This document shows positions 11,007-22,740 of a stretch of DNA of 64,000 nucleotides, in pieces. The position numbers were made by a program, and so were the translations under genes. The DNA comes from Bradysia coprophila (taxonomy: Eukaryota; Arthropoda; Insecta; Diptera; Sciaridae): assembly GCF_014529535.1 (NCBI RefSeq), contig NC_050738.1, positions 1,116,001 through 1,180,000 on the forward strand. Reading direction: 5' to 3'. Each line of letters begins with the position of its first letter. The stretch's first letter is position 1. The notes beneath the pieces are model-generated. The model was not told where the DNA came from. It saw nothing but the letters and a program-made list of their open reading frames with translations, and did no database searches.

Positions 11007-11104
11007 TAAAAACTAGTCCACCTCTATTGCTTAGCCTAGTAAGGTCATTTTTCTTTCTGTCAATTTTCTCAATTCTGGAGCTACCAACTACCAAATACCT
11101 GAGC

Positions 11105-11560
11105 TATAAATAGGCAAGCAGGAAGAATAGTTCCGTCGACATCCAGCATTGGAATTCAACTACCAAATTATCGAATTATAAATAGGAAAGCAGCCTAAAT
11201 AATTTAATCAGTCGGTGTGCAGCTCTCAAACAGTAAACATTTCTACCATACCTCTCTATTAACAAAAGATTCAAGCTTTAAATAGATCATTTTCATGACC
11301 TTGTAAATGTCAGACACGATCTGTCAACTGTCAGACATGTCGAAAAATATCGAATGAATTGAACGAACGATTTTCATATAAAAATCAGTAAATTGTACGC
11401 AGTTATCGTCAATTGATTGAGGTTAAGGACTACTTGACGAAAAATTAAGTGGGGTTACGTTGACAAGTACCGTATAATGAAAATGATCTATAGGCAAGCA
11501 GATAGAATAATTTCGTCAGTCAGTACACAGTTCTCGAATAGTAAACATCTCTTCCAAAAA
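11105..11560 (+). repeat. Tandem repeat of ~65-100 bp interrupted by a MITE
   Basis: Diverged units start with CTATAAATAGGCAAGCAGGA and continue through GAATAATTCCGTCAG-like, GTGCACAGCTCTC-like and AACAGTAAACATTTCT words. Recognisable units lie at about 11104-11150, 11177-11250 and 11490-11550. The MITE at 11285-11488 sits inside the array. Confidence 0.55.
11285..11488. mobile_element. TA-flanked MITE, 204 bp
   Basis: GATCATTTTCAT at the left and ATGAAAATGATC at the right are perfect inverted ends. TA lies directly outside each (11283-11284 and 11489-11490), as expected for Tc1/mariner-like insertions. It interrupts a tandem repeat array. No coding capacity. Confidence 0.7.
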
Positions 11561-12890
11561 TTTCGTTTGTAGTCAATTACAATCTTAGTAGTCAGCAACC
11601 AACTTCCAAATTTTCGAATTGCATTGTTACCTGTGAGCTATCGGTTATCAGATAACAGATAATTATTATTTGCCTGATGTTGATTTGCTCATGGAGGCTT
11701 TGCAATTTTGAATGTCAATCCAGTTCACAACTACCAACTACCGACTAACACAACTACCAAAACTAACAAACTAAAAAAAATTTGGAACAGCCAGACAAAG
11801 CGCCCATAGAAGAAAAAAGACCAAAAAAGCGGCAATGATCGTTCCACCAAAATGACCCGGGGTTCTATTATCATGTCAGACAAACTTCGTGTATTTCATT
11901 ACAACTTCATAATTTGGATGGTTGAGGTATGTTTTGTGGCTATACAGACACACTGAACGTACCTAAATATGATGAATTTGTATAGTACATAATGTCAATG
12001 TGACCTACACTTAGACGACATATTAGTTACGCGCCTAGTTTTCTTAATTTACATACTTCAAGGCGTGGTTCGAAAAATTCATGTTCAGTTGGTGGTCCAG
12101 ATTGAACATTTTTTACGGATGTAACAGATTCGTCGTCAGTGATGTGTCAAAACAAACAAACAAGTAATGCACGACTAGCACCACTACCACTAAAAGATAA
12201 GGCGTTCGTGTCTACTTTACTGTAGACCTAGTTTAACTCGTAGCCATAACAAATATTCTTCATTAAAGAAGCAAACTATGATCCTGACTCTTGAGTCTAA
12301 AATGTTGGTTATTGCTGTTTATTATCCATTATAAGAAGCATTCGTAAAATGTAAATGAAATTATTGCCAAAACAAAAGATTCGGGGTTGATGTTAAAACA
12401 GAAATAATTTATGTGAACCAAATGAATGGATAATTTTTCTTATCCTTTTAAACAGCCCAATGATTGGAATAAATTGATCGAAAATATCCAGCGCAATTTT
12501 CATTTTTCTTTATTTTACCCAGTTATTCAAACGGAAGAGATTTATGAAATAATTTTTCTTTCAGAGAAAATGTAAAAAAAAATTAAACATAAAATCTGGT
12601 TTGTTTCAGATAACATGTGAAATTATGGTGGAATATGATAAAGCGATGGAAAACTTGGAATAATTTCAGTGTTGGACCTTTGATAAACGTCAAACATAAT
12701 TCGGTATTGAACTGAAGAATTTGAAGTTATTGAAATGGTTGACACAGTCAGTTTTTAAGTCTCGTCTCATTATTTGGGTAAGTTAAGAGGTGACATATGG
12801 TGGCTGCTTTTCGAAAACCTATTTCACCTTGGTACGTTCAAAATGTATGTTAAATAATAGAACAAATGCAGTAAATAATTGGTTCAAATC
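11560..12890. other. Intergenic, no supportable gene
   Basis: Scattered ACTACCAACTACC-like words near 11730-11770; otherwise nothing recognised. Confidence 0.5.
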
Positions 12891-13025
12891 AACGCACTTC
12901 AAGCATGTGTGCGGTACTCAAAATAGAGTACTGAAATGGTGCAGTGTATCATAAAAACTTTGGCACTAGAAAAAATGTGGAAAAATACTCTATTGGCACC
13001 TGTCACCACGGAACTCATGCACGCA
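12891..13025 (-). mobile_element. MITE, AACGCACTTCAAGCA family, copy 1
   Basis: Begins AACGCACTTCAAGCATG and ends CTCATGCACGCAG. The interior has TAGAGTACTGAAA, CAGTGTATCA, TTGGCACT, AAAATGTGGAA and ATACTCTATTTGGC-like words in the order found, inverted, in the copies at 40436-40588 and 47414-47580. Together they define a foldback family about 140-165 bases long. Confidence 0.75.
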
Positions 13026-13540
13026 GTCAACGTCTCGGGGCTCATTCATAAAAAGTCCACAAATTTTCATAGAAAAATCCAAAAGGCTTTACTCGCACAA
13101 GTATTGTGGTTTTAGTTCAAAATTTTTGCGTCACCTGTCAGTTCAAACATCCACACTTGTAAAACAAAGGTAACAACATCGATATAATATAATATAGTTT
13201 ATGATATTGATCGATAACAATAAGCTAGCGCCCTAATTTATGCAACAACATTTAACATTTCATACAAAATTTCTGTCAACTAGTGCGGTGATTCTTAAGT
13301 GCAGCTCTGTAATTTAGTGGCAAAAGAAACGCAATAACGTATGCCGATTTTACTTGCAGCAAAGGGCACACAGTCACAGACACACACATTTATTAGTTCC
13401 ATCACAAGTTCATTAAATTCGTTTGTCCTACCTTCTTGGAACGTTCAATTACCCTTTCAAAGAGCGAATTTACATAAAAACTATCGCAATGACGATCAGT
13501 ATTGAATTAAAGTGCAACGACTAACATTTTACCTGTTTAA

Positions 13541-14347
13541 CCCATAGAGGTAGACTACCTAGAGGAATTATGACCCGAAATTCATTGAAAAATCATATCA
13601 CACACACCACTAAATCCAAAAACGTCAACTTTGCTTCTTCCTTTTTTTTATTACAATAATTGTCTTGTTCCATTCATACATATGTTGTCATTCATTATTC
13701 GTTCATAACACGTGTATGAGTTACAATTAAAAGAGTAAATGAAGTTTTCAATTTCTTTTATGAATTGAAAATGCCTTTAGAAATCCTGATCCGACAAAAC
13801 CGAATTTGTCCACATTTGTCCAGGGGCGCAAATTGCAAGAACAGAATTTCCGTACACAGAAAACCAAAACAAGACTCCTTTTCACATTTATTGAACTTCA
13901 AGGAAACATCCTTTTACAAAAAATTGTAAACTTTTGGTAAAATTACAATTTGATATTGAAATATAACGAATTTAAAAATGTTTTTGCAATTTATTCTTGC
14001 AGATATTTGTATCATTTGCAAAATCAAGCCAGAAAACAATGTGATGAATTTAAGAAATATGAAACAGACCACATATAAACTAATTCAACTAACTTTCATT
14101 CACAAACACCACTTATAACGAAAAAATATATTTTTTTTAATTTGCATTTCGTTTGAAGTAATAATATTCAAAATTTCGCGGACATTTTTGGGACCATAAA
14201 TTTGACATTATTCTTTTGACGTTATGAGTCCCTTACTTTTGACATTAAGAGTCCCTATACTGTCTGCACACGAAGCTGTCACACACACATTTAAACATAT
14301 GATTTTTCATTTTAATTTTTCAGTTTGTTCTATTGAGAGGGCCCTTG
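13541..14347 (+). repeat. Dispersed repeat (family of 53694-54168), copy 1 with extra ~570 bp
   Basis: The left part (CCCATAGAGGTAGACTACCT through AAAACGTCAACTT near 13635) and the right part (ATTCTTTTGAC at about 14210 through TTGAGAGGGCCCTTG near 14347) match 53694-54168. About 570 bases between them are absent from the second copy, so either an insertion happened here or a deletion occurred there. The left-end word TAGTCTACCTCTATG also appears inverted near 31889. ORF starts inside the right part (14224) come from this repeat. Confidence 0.65.
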
Positions 14348-15690
14348 GTTTAACCTTTAACGTTCTCCAAGCTATCAATGAACCGCCAATCAAGAACAAC
14401 GACCACTACAAGACTTTCGGTTTCGATACTGACAATTCCGATGAGATCGAACTGGTTTCTGCTGATCCAAATTCCAGTAAAATAACTGATAAGCCACTGA
14501 ACGGACCGATATTTAACGTTAAACAAAAGCAACAAGTGGAAAAAATGTTGAAAGAGGAACGCGGTATTTACTACGGTTTGAATCACGGATCATATGAAGT
14601 TCTATGCTCGAAGATATAAACTTGGCGTTAATGTAACAAGCCTTCAATTCAGTCTGGACCATGTCGATTCTATTGATTCGACGATGATGAACTGATTGCA
14701 ATTGGTAACGTGCGCATCCAACAAAAAGTTCTCGCGAACTTAAGGATGGCTTAGTCGTCGACTTTCCACACTTCGCCACATGACATAAAGCGAAGAACAA
14801 CTTCTGGCACAAAAATTTCAATTACACAATACTCATTGGCGCAACTACGTAATTCATGGTTGTGATCGAATTCAGATTCAATGCAACAATTAAACGCATA
14901 ACGTTGCACCAACGAATTCGCAACTCTATCAAGCAAACCGAAGACAGAGCAGAACAACCAACTAAAGACAAAATTTGTGCAGAAGTCATTAACGCAATTG
15001 GTGGTGAAACCAATCCACATTTCGTAGCCTCGTATTTGAAAATGGCATAAGTAATAATGGACATATGTCAATACGAGCAGTGAAAAACGTCAAAATATTG
15101 TGGTGTATTGCGAGTTCCAAAACAAAGATTACGAAATCAATTGAATGTTGAAGATAAAGCCCACATCAGATATCTTCTAACAGAATGCAGACTTGAATCG
15201 AACAAGAAACATCGATTGCAGTGGTTTTCCAAAGAAAACTTCAAATCGATTGAAAAATCAACAGAAATATCGAGCAAAAGAGCGTTAAGCTTTAGAGCGA
15301 TTGGGAAATAATTTGACGAACAGGAAATCCGCAACGGTATGAACGACCTAATGTTTGGAACTGACGGCAATGACAACAAGGAGGAATATGACAATGATAA
15401 TTGGACTCAAATAATAAAATGGACGATGAGCCTAAGGAAAGAGGTAATTTAACTTTAACATCAAAACCATTTATGACCATTCAACATTGTTTAATCTTCT
15501 ATTTAAGACATTCATGTGATCGGTGTTATTCAGACGAAAACCTCGGATACTCTTCTTCACGCGAAGACAAAACATTTACTAGAAAAAGATAAAATGCAAA
15601 TTCAGTACATTCAGTAAATTGAATTCAGGACAAAGACCAATTCTGCAGAAAACAAGTGTTCTGAACCAATTTAGGAGAAGAAGGAAATTT
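14348..15690 (+). other. Coding-like but broken tract, unidentified
   Basis: Several plus-strand open stretches follow one another: 14350-14619, 14856-15050, 15108-15311, and about 15311-15450 in another frame. Their amino-acid composition is charged and helix-like rather than low-complexity. Stops and frame changes separate them, and I recognise no family. A decayed gene or old transposon ORF would give this picture, and so would chance in long AT-rich DNA. Confidence 0.25.
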
Positions 15691-15697
15691 AACGAAA

Positions 15698-15917
15698 ATG
15701 GCCAAATTTTATTTACTTGTGATTGTTAGTGCTACCGTTTTGTACGCTTATGTTACGGGCCATGGTATGGTGATTTAGTTTGTCCGAACGCCGATTTAGT
15801 TATACAATTATTATATTACAAAAATGTTAGAAAAAAATCTTTTATTAGAAATTAAATTTTCACATAGTAGACGGTGTTAATGCTATTCGCCCCATCATTC
15901 TCCCACCCGGTATATGA
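15698..15917 (+). CDS. Predicted 38-residue secreted peptide, two exons
   Basis: Exon 1 is 15698-15764 and exon 2 is 15868-15917, joined by a 103-base intron (CATG|GTATGG donor, CACATAG acceptor) in phase 1. The ATG context is AACGAAAATGG. The product begins with a hydrophobic signal peptide (MAKFYLLVIVSATVLYAYVT). A mature segment of about 16-18 residues follows, rich in Ile and Pro and ending RPIILPPGI. Two AATAAA signals at 16065-16070 and 16085-16090 lie 150-170 bases downstream, fitting a very short transcript. Without splicing the frame would stop after 26 residues. The type of peptide (immune effector, neuropeptide or other) is unknown. Confidence rests on the combination of signal peptide, splice sites and polyadenylation signals. 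Confidence 0.5.
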
Positions 15918-16064
15918 AGTAAGCTACCGTCGACATCTTCTGAAAGATAAATGGTTGCGCTTAGATTCGTTTTGGCGGCAACGGAACCGTTTCTTCATTG
16001 GAAAACTCACGTAGCGCCACCAACCATCGTAAATGAACGAAGTCCATTCGTCGATCGTTAATCA

Positions 16065-16090
16065 AATAAAGAAAGTTCTAAACAAATAAA
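16065..16090 (+). terminator. Paired polyadenylation signals of the small-peptide gene
   Basis: AATAAA at 16065-16070 and again at 16085-16090, downstream of the stop at 15915-15917. Confidence 0.5.
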
Positions 16091-19000
16091 GTAAAAGATT
16101 TGTGAAATTTGAATCTTCGATCAAATGAAGTGATAGATTTACCTACCGAACAATGCCGAATTGTGGATCAATCTTATGACAATTTTAACTGCACAAGAAT
16201 GAGTTTCCCATTGCGTTGACCAATCGGTCAGATGGTATGGTTCTACCATTGCACCGTATTTCTTGTTGCAGTTTTCACAGAACCGAAAACTTTTTCTAGT
16301 TTGCCATGGTAGATTATGAATTTCGACTTTACATTTCCTTCGCATTTCGCGCCTTTAGCAACGGATCGGGCTTGACATACATTTTTTTTTGTTGATTGGG
16401 TCCATGGGCATCGTCCATCAGGTATGGCCGTCCACCATTGCGTTCCATGCCAATATTAAGTCTTGTCTCAGATCGTCTTGCCACACTTCATCGCCATAGG
16501 GCAAACGCTTCAAGCAAGCGGCTTTTCTGCCACTTTGTTAGTGCTAAAAAAGAAGAGAATTCGAAGAAATTTGAAATTCGTGTTGAAACAAATGAAGTAC
16601 AAGATTTGGCAGTGGTTAGAATGAATATAGAAGTAAAAGGAAACAATGTAGGCTTGGTCCACAACCACGTCGATCCAATTCTATTTTATTGCATTTGATT
16701 AGGTTTACATAGCACCTCAGCGCTTTCGTTCCATTACTGTCAAATTTTCAAGTTTTTTAAAAAAACGAAATTTGCCATTTATAGAAACGAGAAATAAGAA
16801 GATCAATTTCGATGGAATCATAATTAAACAAACAAGCTCAAGCTATAAAAATGATAATAACATGTCATGTTATGGTTAACTATTAAAAACTGCTCACCAA
16901 GGCACAACCATTTTATGCCCATTGTCATTTCGCTTGTCATATTAATATTACCACTGTCGTTTTTCTGTTGCAAAATGTTGCCGTTGCCGTACTCATCTAT
17001 AAAATCCACAATAAACCCTAAACACAGACCGTTTTATGTCTGTAATATTTTTATGAACAACCGTAAAGACCTGGGAGAAGGATATCTATAAAACAACAAA
17101 TGTGCCCGTGCATTTCCGAATGGTCAACATAAAATTAATAAAGCGTTAACCTCATTTTCGTTGTTAGCTTTTCGCAACCGTCCCCCATCAAATTATCGTT
17201 TACTAAGCCTCAAATCAGAACCGGAGGTCTTAAGTCTTTTTAACCCATCAATAACGACCCGTGTCGGGTAAGAGAATAAACAAAAAGTTGTATCTTCACA
17301 TGGAAACTGATCCCCGGAATGTACTCCACCCACTTAACACACCATTCTATTTCAATCACGATGATGCTATATGTTGAGAGGGTTTCTGCTTATTTATATG
17401 GGGAGATATTGTTTTTGAAAGAATATTACACGACAATGCTGCGTATGAGTGGTTTATGTATGGATGTGGAGATACACATGTACACACCGAACATAGTAAT
17501 GCTTCAGATATGAATTATGATTTTCACATGTGCAACTAATGATATCTTCTACGAGATTCGGTGGAATTAAAATTGTTTTATTTTATCGAAGCCTTTACAG
17601 ATACCATTGACCGAATACAAAACACGTGTTAGCCAAGCAGTTATAACTCATTTCTTTTGCGTGAGATAGTGAGTATTATTGCGTGTGCTTGAAATTTGAA
17701 ATAGAAATAGAAACAGCAATGATCATGCGACATAATTTAAAACAACGAATTCAGTCCATAGCTAAGTTGCAACAGGTTCTCGAACTTTTTTATTGACTTA
17801 AATTCAACACCTTTTGTGAAAGTTTGAATAATTTTAAAGTTTTTACAAAGAATTGAGGCAACGGTTTGACGTCACACAAGTTGACCTTTCACACACACAC
17901 CGGACATATAATCAATATCGAATCTTCCACTATTTCGACCAATTGTCTATAGATCATTTTCAAGGACGTTTGAAATGCCATCCATGCACGTTAAGAGCTA
18001 TGGACCCTTTGCAAATTGGTAGCCTACATTTAGGCGGAAAATATTCGTTTTTTGATGATTTCTCTAAACCAAAATCTTTTTTGAAATAGTAGAACCAGTT
18101 ATAGCACACACGAATGTGTTACTTTTAAAGATAAAATTGGTTTGAAGGTCATAGCTTAACCAACTTGGAGAAACCTGTCCAGATTACATAAATTTAAACA
18201 ATCTGCAAATTTGTTAATTTCTCGTTAAATGGCATTGAACATGTAGGGTAGGTCTGTTGATTCTGTTATTTCAGCTGTCAAAACATCATCCATAGAGACA
18301 TAACCAAAAACTTATTGTTGACAAAAAAAGTTGCAAAAAAAAAACTTTTACCTTAGTAGGAAGTAAATATGGCTCTTCCACTCCTAGGTAAGACCCTTTA
18401 CCGTACTAGTAAGCGAAACCAACCTACCAACCAAGGGTAAAACCCAATGCAGTGCATGGAAAATAATTTGTTACCTCAGGCTGAAGCCCTATGATAATTT
18501 TACTCATCTGGATACGAGATAGCAAATTACTTGGCTTGTATAGTAACCTACTATTACTTAACTAGTGAAGTAGTGAGGCTTTTCCCTCAAACCCTTTAAG
18601 TAAAAATTGGAAGCATTCTCACGTTGTCCGATCGTGCGCTTAAATGGCTTGGGTCTCTGAACCTATTATTCAAATTAAGAGGCATAGGTACTTTTTCCTA
18701 CCACAAAACCCGAAACTCGAATATTGACCTCTGTTTTGAGCTAAAATTTTCACAAAACTGCTCACTTTCCTGACAACACCAAAAATATCACAACACAGGA
18801 GCGTACTATATGAAAAACTGCCACTGATTCGGTTGGAATTGCGGTCACAAATTTTAAAAATAAATCCTTAAATTTCACAAATGTTAAAAAACAAACTGCA
18901 ATAGGTTGGAACATTATCAAAATATAATAAAATGGCGTCACACTAAATCGAATCATTTCCGAAAAATGATCATGTCCGGAGCGTTAGCGGAGGACTTGAC

Positions 19001-19276
19001 GCAGTCTAACTTCCAAAAAAAGAACGAAGAAAATTTTTTGAGACGCGGCAACTATATATAGGCGAGAATTTAAGTTTCTTTCCTTTGGCCTGTATCACCA
19101 CAAATCCTATTCTATCTTATTCGCGCTTCAAATACGAGCAAAACGAGCTATCACTCGACTATGTAACTTTAAAATTGCCGGAGGTACATCGTTTTGAAGT
19201 TGGTCATTTTGATAGAGAATGCACCAAATTAACGTTTTCCAAACAATCAAAATCTTTCAACTTACTCTGTATGTTT
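16091..19276. other. Intergenic, no supportable gene
   Basis: About 3.2 kb with only short frames. The minus-strand frame at 16139-16345 has a cysteine pair (FCENCNKKY) and a possible donor (GGTAG|GTAAAT) but no partner exons. A fragment at about 18275-18310 (GTCAAAACATCATCCATAGA) matches the repeat at 58397. Nothing else seen. Confidence 0.5.
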
Positions 19277-19345
19277 CTATCTGTCTATCTGTCTATCTGC
19301 CTATCTGTCTATCTGTCTATCTGTCTATCTGTCTATCTATCTATC
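19277..19345 (+). repeat. (CTATCTGT)n microsatellite
   Basis: About eight to nine units of the octamer CTATCTGT with one CTATCTGC variant, ending CTATCTATCTATC. Downstream sequence to about 19640 (TCGGAAACTAGTCAGCCAA, ATCAAATGAAAGGTATT, GTTTGAGCTAGAG) resembles the kind of repeat seen at 10.6-10.9 kb, where a tetranucleotide tract also abuts TTGCTCAAGCTAGAG. The microsatellite is probably internal to such an element. Confidence 0.85.
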
Positions 19346-19714
19346 GACGGTCGATCTCGGAAACTAGTCAGCCAATCTCCATGAAATTTTGCAGGAACCT
19401 CAGGGTGGGCATAAAAATGAAAATGTGATACGCCATTACCCCAGGAAAAACCAGAATTTTGTTTTATTGGCCTCGAAGTGGTTTCTGAGTGTGGTTTTCG
19501 AGGGTCGGGAACGCGTTTTCGGCTGTAGCTTAGCTGGTTTGAAACCTACAGAGGCGTGCGACCCATCAAATGAAAGGTATTCGTAACACGATTCGAACAA
19601 AAAAATAATTAAAAAAATCGGGGCAGATTCGTTTGAGCTAGAGTGATTAGAGTAACCAAATTTTGAGCTACTCGAGCGTAGGATGAAAGGCCTAATATTT
19701 TTTTGGGTTATGAG

Positions 19715-19997
19715 AGATAGAGAATTACTTTCTTCGGCAAAGTCTCAGAGTTTTACGAGTAGAACAGAGGGGCATATGTGAAAAATGTCGAAAGTTGGAA
19801 ATGGGTGGGTCAATTATGTTTTTAGAGGTATTTCTTGAATGGTGACAGATAGAGAGTTACTTTCTTCGGCAAAGTCTCAGAGTTTTACGAGTAGAACAGA
19901 GGGGCATATGTGAAAAATGTCGAAAGTTGGAAATGGGTGGGTCAATTGGGGTTTTGGAGATATTTCTTGAATGGTGGCAGATAGAGAATTACTTTCG
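19715..19997 (+). repeat. 132-bp tandem repeat, two full units plus a partial
   Basis: Units start with AGATAGAGAATTACTTTC at 19715, 19847 and 19979, a period of 132. The first two units are nearly identical (TTCGGCAAAGTCTCAGAG through GGAAATGGGTGGGTCAATT). The third breaks off after about 20 bases into the TTCGTCAAATTT minisatellite. Confidence 0.85.
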
Positions 19998-20190
19998 TCA
20001 AATTTTCGATTTTCGTCAAATTTTCTGAATTTCGTCAGATTTTGGAATTTCGTAAAATTTTCGATTTTCGTCAAATTTCGTCAAATTTCGTCAAATTTTC
20101 GAATTTCGTCAAATTTTCGAATTTCGTCAAATTTTCGAATTTCGTCAAGTTTTAGAATTTCGTCAAATTTTCGAATTTCGTAAAATTTTT
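19998..20190 (+). repeat. 18-bp minisatellite
   Basis: TTTCGTCAAATTTTCGAA and close variants repeat roughly ten times, with shortened units (TCGTCAAATT) in the middle. The repeat stays in frame, so the plus frame at 19971-20183 reads as SSNFRI repeats. That is an artefact of the 18-base period, not a gene. Confidence 0.85.
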
Positions 20191-20250
20191 GAATTAAAAC
20201 TGTAAACTGTTATAAAAAGCAGTGTTGACTACACTTCTAAAACGACTGAT

Positions 20251-20770
20251 ATCCCAACAAAAATCTCTTCGAGAAAAGTGTGACGCAGTCTTTGAAATAC
20301 AATTTCTAAAATGAATGATATCGCTAGAGTTGACGCTTTCAGCTTCGTTACGCAAAAATTAAATTTTACACCCAATTAGTTCAAACAAGCTGGCTTAGGT
20401 TTTCTCATCATCTGTCAAATAATTTTTAAAAAAAAAAATTTAGATTGGTAACAACTAAAATTTTACCAAAAAAATCTGCGTCGCATGTGGCAGATAAATT
20501 TTCTTGCTGGTCTGTTCCTGAACATTTGCCACTTTGCGACGCAGATTTTTTTGGTAAAATTTTGGTTGTTTCCAGTCTAAATTTTTTTTTTGTAAAAATT
20601 ATTTGGCAGATGATGAGAAAACCTAAGCCAGCTTGTTTGAACTAATTGGGTGTAAAATTTAACTTTTGCGTAACGAAGCTGAAAGCGTCAACTCTAGCGA
20701 TATCATTCATTTTAGAAATTGTATTTCAAAGACTGCGTCACACTTTTCTCGAAGAGATTTTTGTTGGGAT
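20251..20770. mobile_element. Near-perfect 520-bp hairpin (foldback element)
   Basis: The left arm (20251-20495) and the right arm (20526-20770) are inverted copies with about six mismatches in about 245 bases by eye, separated by a loop of about 30. They start ATCCCAACAAAAATCTC and end GAGATTTTTGTTGGGAT. A diverged relative with the same end motifs (AAGTGTGACG, GCTTCGTNACGCAAA, GAAGCTGNAAGCGTCA, GATATCA) is present at 43813-44284, which favours a foldback transposon family. Transcription of this copy would give long double-stranded RNA. No ORF except the shadow frame 20445-20645. Confidence 0.85.
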
Positions 20771-22345
20771 TTTAAAAATGATGTCATTTCGATTAAAATG
20801 CTGATTTCAGTAAAGGGGACATATGGGCAGCCAAACTTTTGATCTAAATAATAAAATAATTTTTTGTAGACGTTGATTTCAGCAAATAAGTGACAGAAAA
20901 TCTACATATTTTAGTCAAAATTTGTGTTTTCAAATTTAAATTATTGCGCTTTTCCGAATTTCCTAGTTGTTTTGAGTTGTGATCGTTGGATGGAGCAAGT
21001 ATCAATTGTTAAGAAGAATCATGTTGGAGTGTGTCTTAGGAGGAACAATTATGCCTCTTAAAGGGTTATTCAAATATTGCAAATAAATGGTCACCATATT
21101 AGGCGGAGTTACTTTATATTGCAAACCCAAACACCCCTTAATCTAGTATCGGTGCCAGTATGCTTTATGTTGCAGAGTGGAGAGGGGTTTTTAAATCAAA
21201 TATCCATCTCGCGTACGTCAAAATGGATGGAAGAAAGAAAATATATGAACTTCATACTGTGAAGTGTAACGTTTTGTCAGACATGTCTACCCTCTTAAGT
21301 AAGTACCTACTTTGTAAATGGTCCATGACGGCAAAAATTATTTTCTTAAATCTGTCTATTGATTTGATACCATTTTGTCTATTGTCCTATTATTTCGGTA
21401 ATTTATTTGACGAGACCTAATTCCTTCAATTTAATTTAATTTTATTATAACACAAAATACACTTTACCACCACCGTCAAGCGTATTGATTTCTCTGGCAC
21501 TTGCAGTCACTTAAAAGCATATCGTGTTTGCTCAAAATGTTTACATAAAACATTTTTGGGATAACGATTAGAAATCGTAATACACATTGTTCTGGATGGA
21601 CAGTCTCTCAAAACTGTGGAATATATTGAACCAACAACATGCTATAACTGAAAGTGAAAGGTTTTCCTTTTCAGTGAATGGAAGTGTTGTGTTGTTTTTT
21701 GTGTCTACAAAAGTTTTGCTGAGACATTGAATATATATATAGAAATGTAACCTCTCTGGCGAGATGAATTGAAATTTTAGCAAATATTGTTCATGAAAGT
21801 TTGACATGGGTCTGGTCGGACTTTTTGTTTTGGCCGAACCCAACAATTGTCTGGACAGAGACGGAACAAACATAACATTCCTTTGCGTCTGTTTTGTGTT
21901 TAGTTGTTCGTTTCTTCTTTCTTCGAAGGAACAAATATTATTATGTCAATAATAATTGTACTTAATATCTGAGTGTGTCGACGACTGTAAAATTATTCAA
22001 TATAATGCCAATATCGGAAATTCAATGGTCATTCGGGTGCTTTTTTAAAGGAATTTTCTACTTTATGTCTTTACGATTAAATGAAACGTAACAGGGATCT
22101 CGGCAGGAATGACAAGGATGTTATAAATTGCAGAATAGGTTGCCGTAAACATGTAAAACATTGAACTGAATCAAATCGACAATGTATCAAAGTCAATCCA
22201 CCGCTACTTCCATAAACTACAAAAAGGTTCTTATATTACAAATAAAGCGTTCCTTCCGACTGGGTAGGTACACTGTAAGTAAATCGTGTTTGTAACGGAC
22301 ATAGTAAGTGCGATTCAGACTTGATTTACATAGCAATGTCAAAGT
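20771..22345. other. Intergenic, no supportable gene
   Basis: Short frames only (for example 21160-21420 plus, 21568-21873 minus), none with a domain. Small (TA)n tract at about 21731-21742. Confidence 0.5.
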
Positions 22346-22740
22346 GATAAATGTTATGTTTTCTATTGTTCAAAAGTCAAAGAACAAAAGAAAAATTTTG
22401 CATCTGTCTCCTTTACCTTGCTATGGAAATCTACGGTAAAAATTCAAATTTTGGGTCTTCTCTTTGAATACTGAATCAACGCAATCAGAACCGGTCCACA
22501 TAACAAAATTGTTTCGACGGAAAGAAAGCACATCAAAATTAAATTGCTCTTGTGATTCTCGACACGTTATACATCTATCTACCAATTTACTAGTGCTTGC
22601 TCTACTTTTAATTTATTTTCTATTCTATTCTAATTTTGTTCAACTATCCACTATCCTGTGAATCCTGGCATTCCATTTTATTTAACCCAAAATATTTCTT
22701 TGTAACGTTTTCGGTGAAAGAACAAAAACAAAATCCGATA
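22346..22740 (+). repeat. Left copy of 395-bp duplication flanking the retrotransposon
   Basis: GATAAATGTTATGTTTTCTA through ACAAAATCCGATA. The same 395-base segment reappears at 26181-26574 in the same orientation with about six differences, including a one-base indel (GTAACG against GTACG) near the end. It is target DNA, not part of the element, since the retrotransposon ends lie exactly between the copies. Confidence 0.85.

Noticed and set aside
15698..15775. AA15 LPMO beginning with a histidine after the signal peptide
   Set aside because: The unspliced reading TGHG is suggestive, but downstream sequence has none of the LPMO motifs and the spliced reading ends within 20 residues.
16139..16345. 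Minus-strand exon with a CxxC-like pair
   Set aside because: A donor site follows, but no partner exon, start context or family match was found, and it lies close behind the plus-strand small-peptide gene.
19971..20183. SSNFRI-repeat protein
   Set aside because: Frame produced by an 18-base minisatellite; no start context, signal or continuation.
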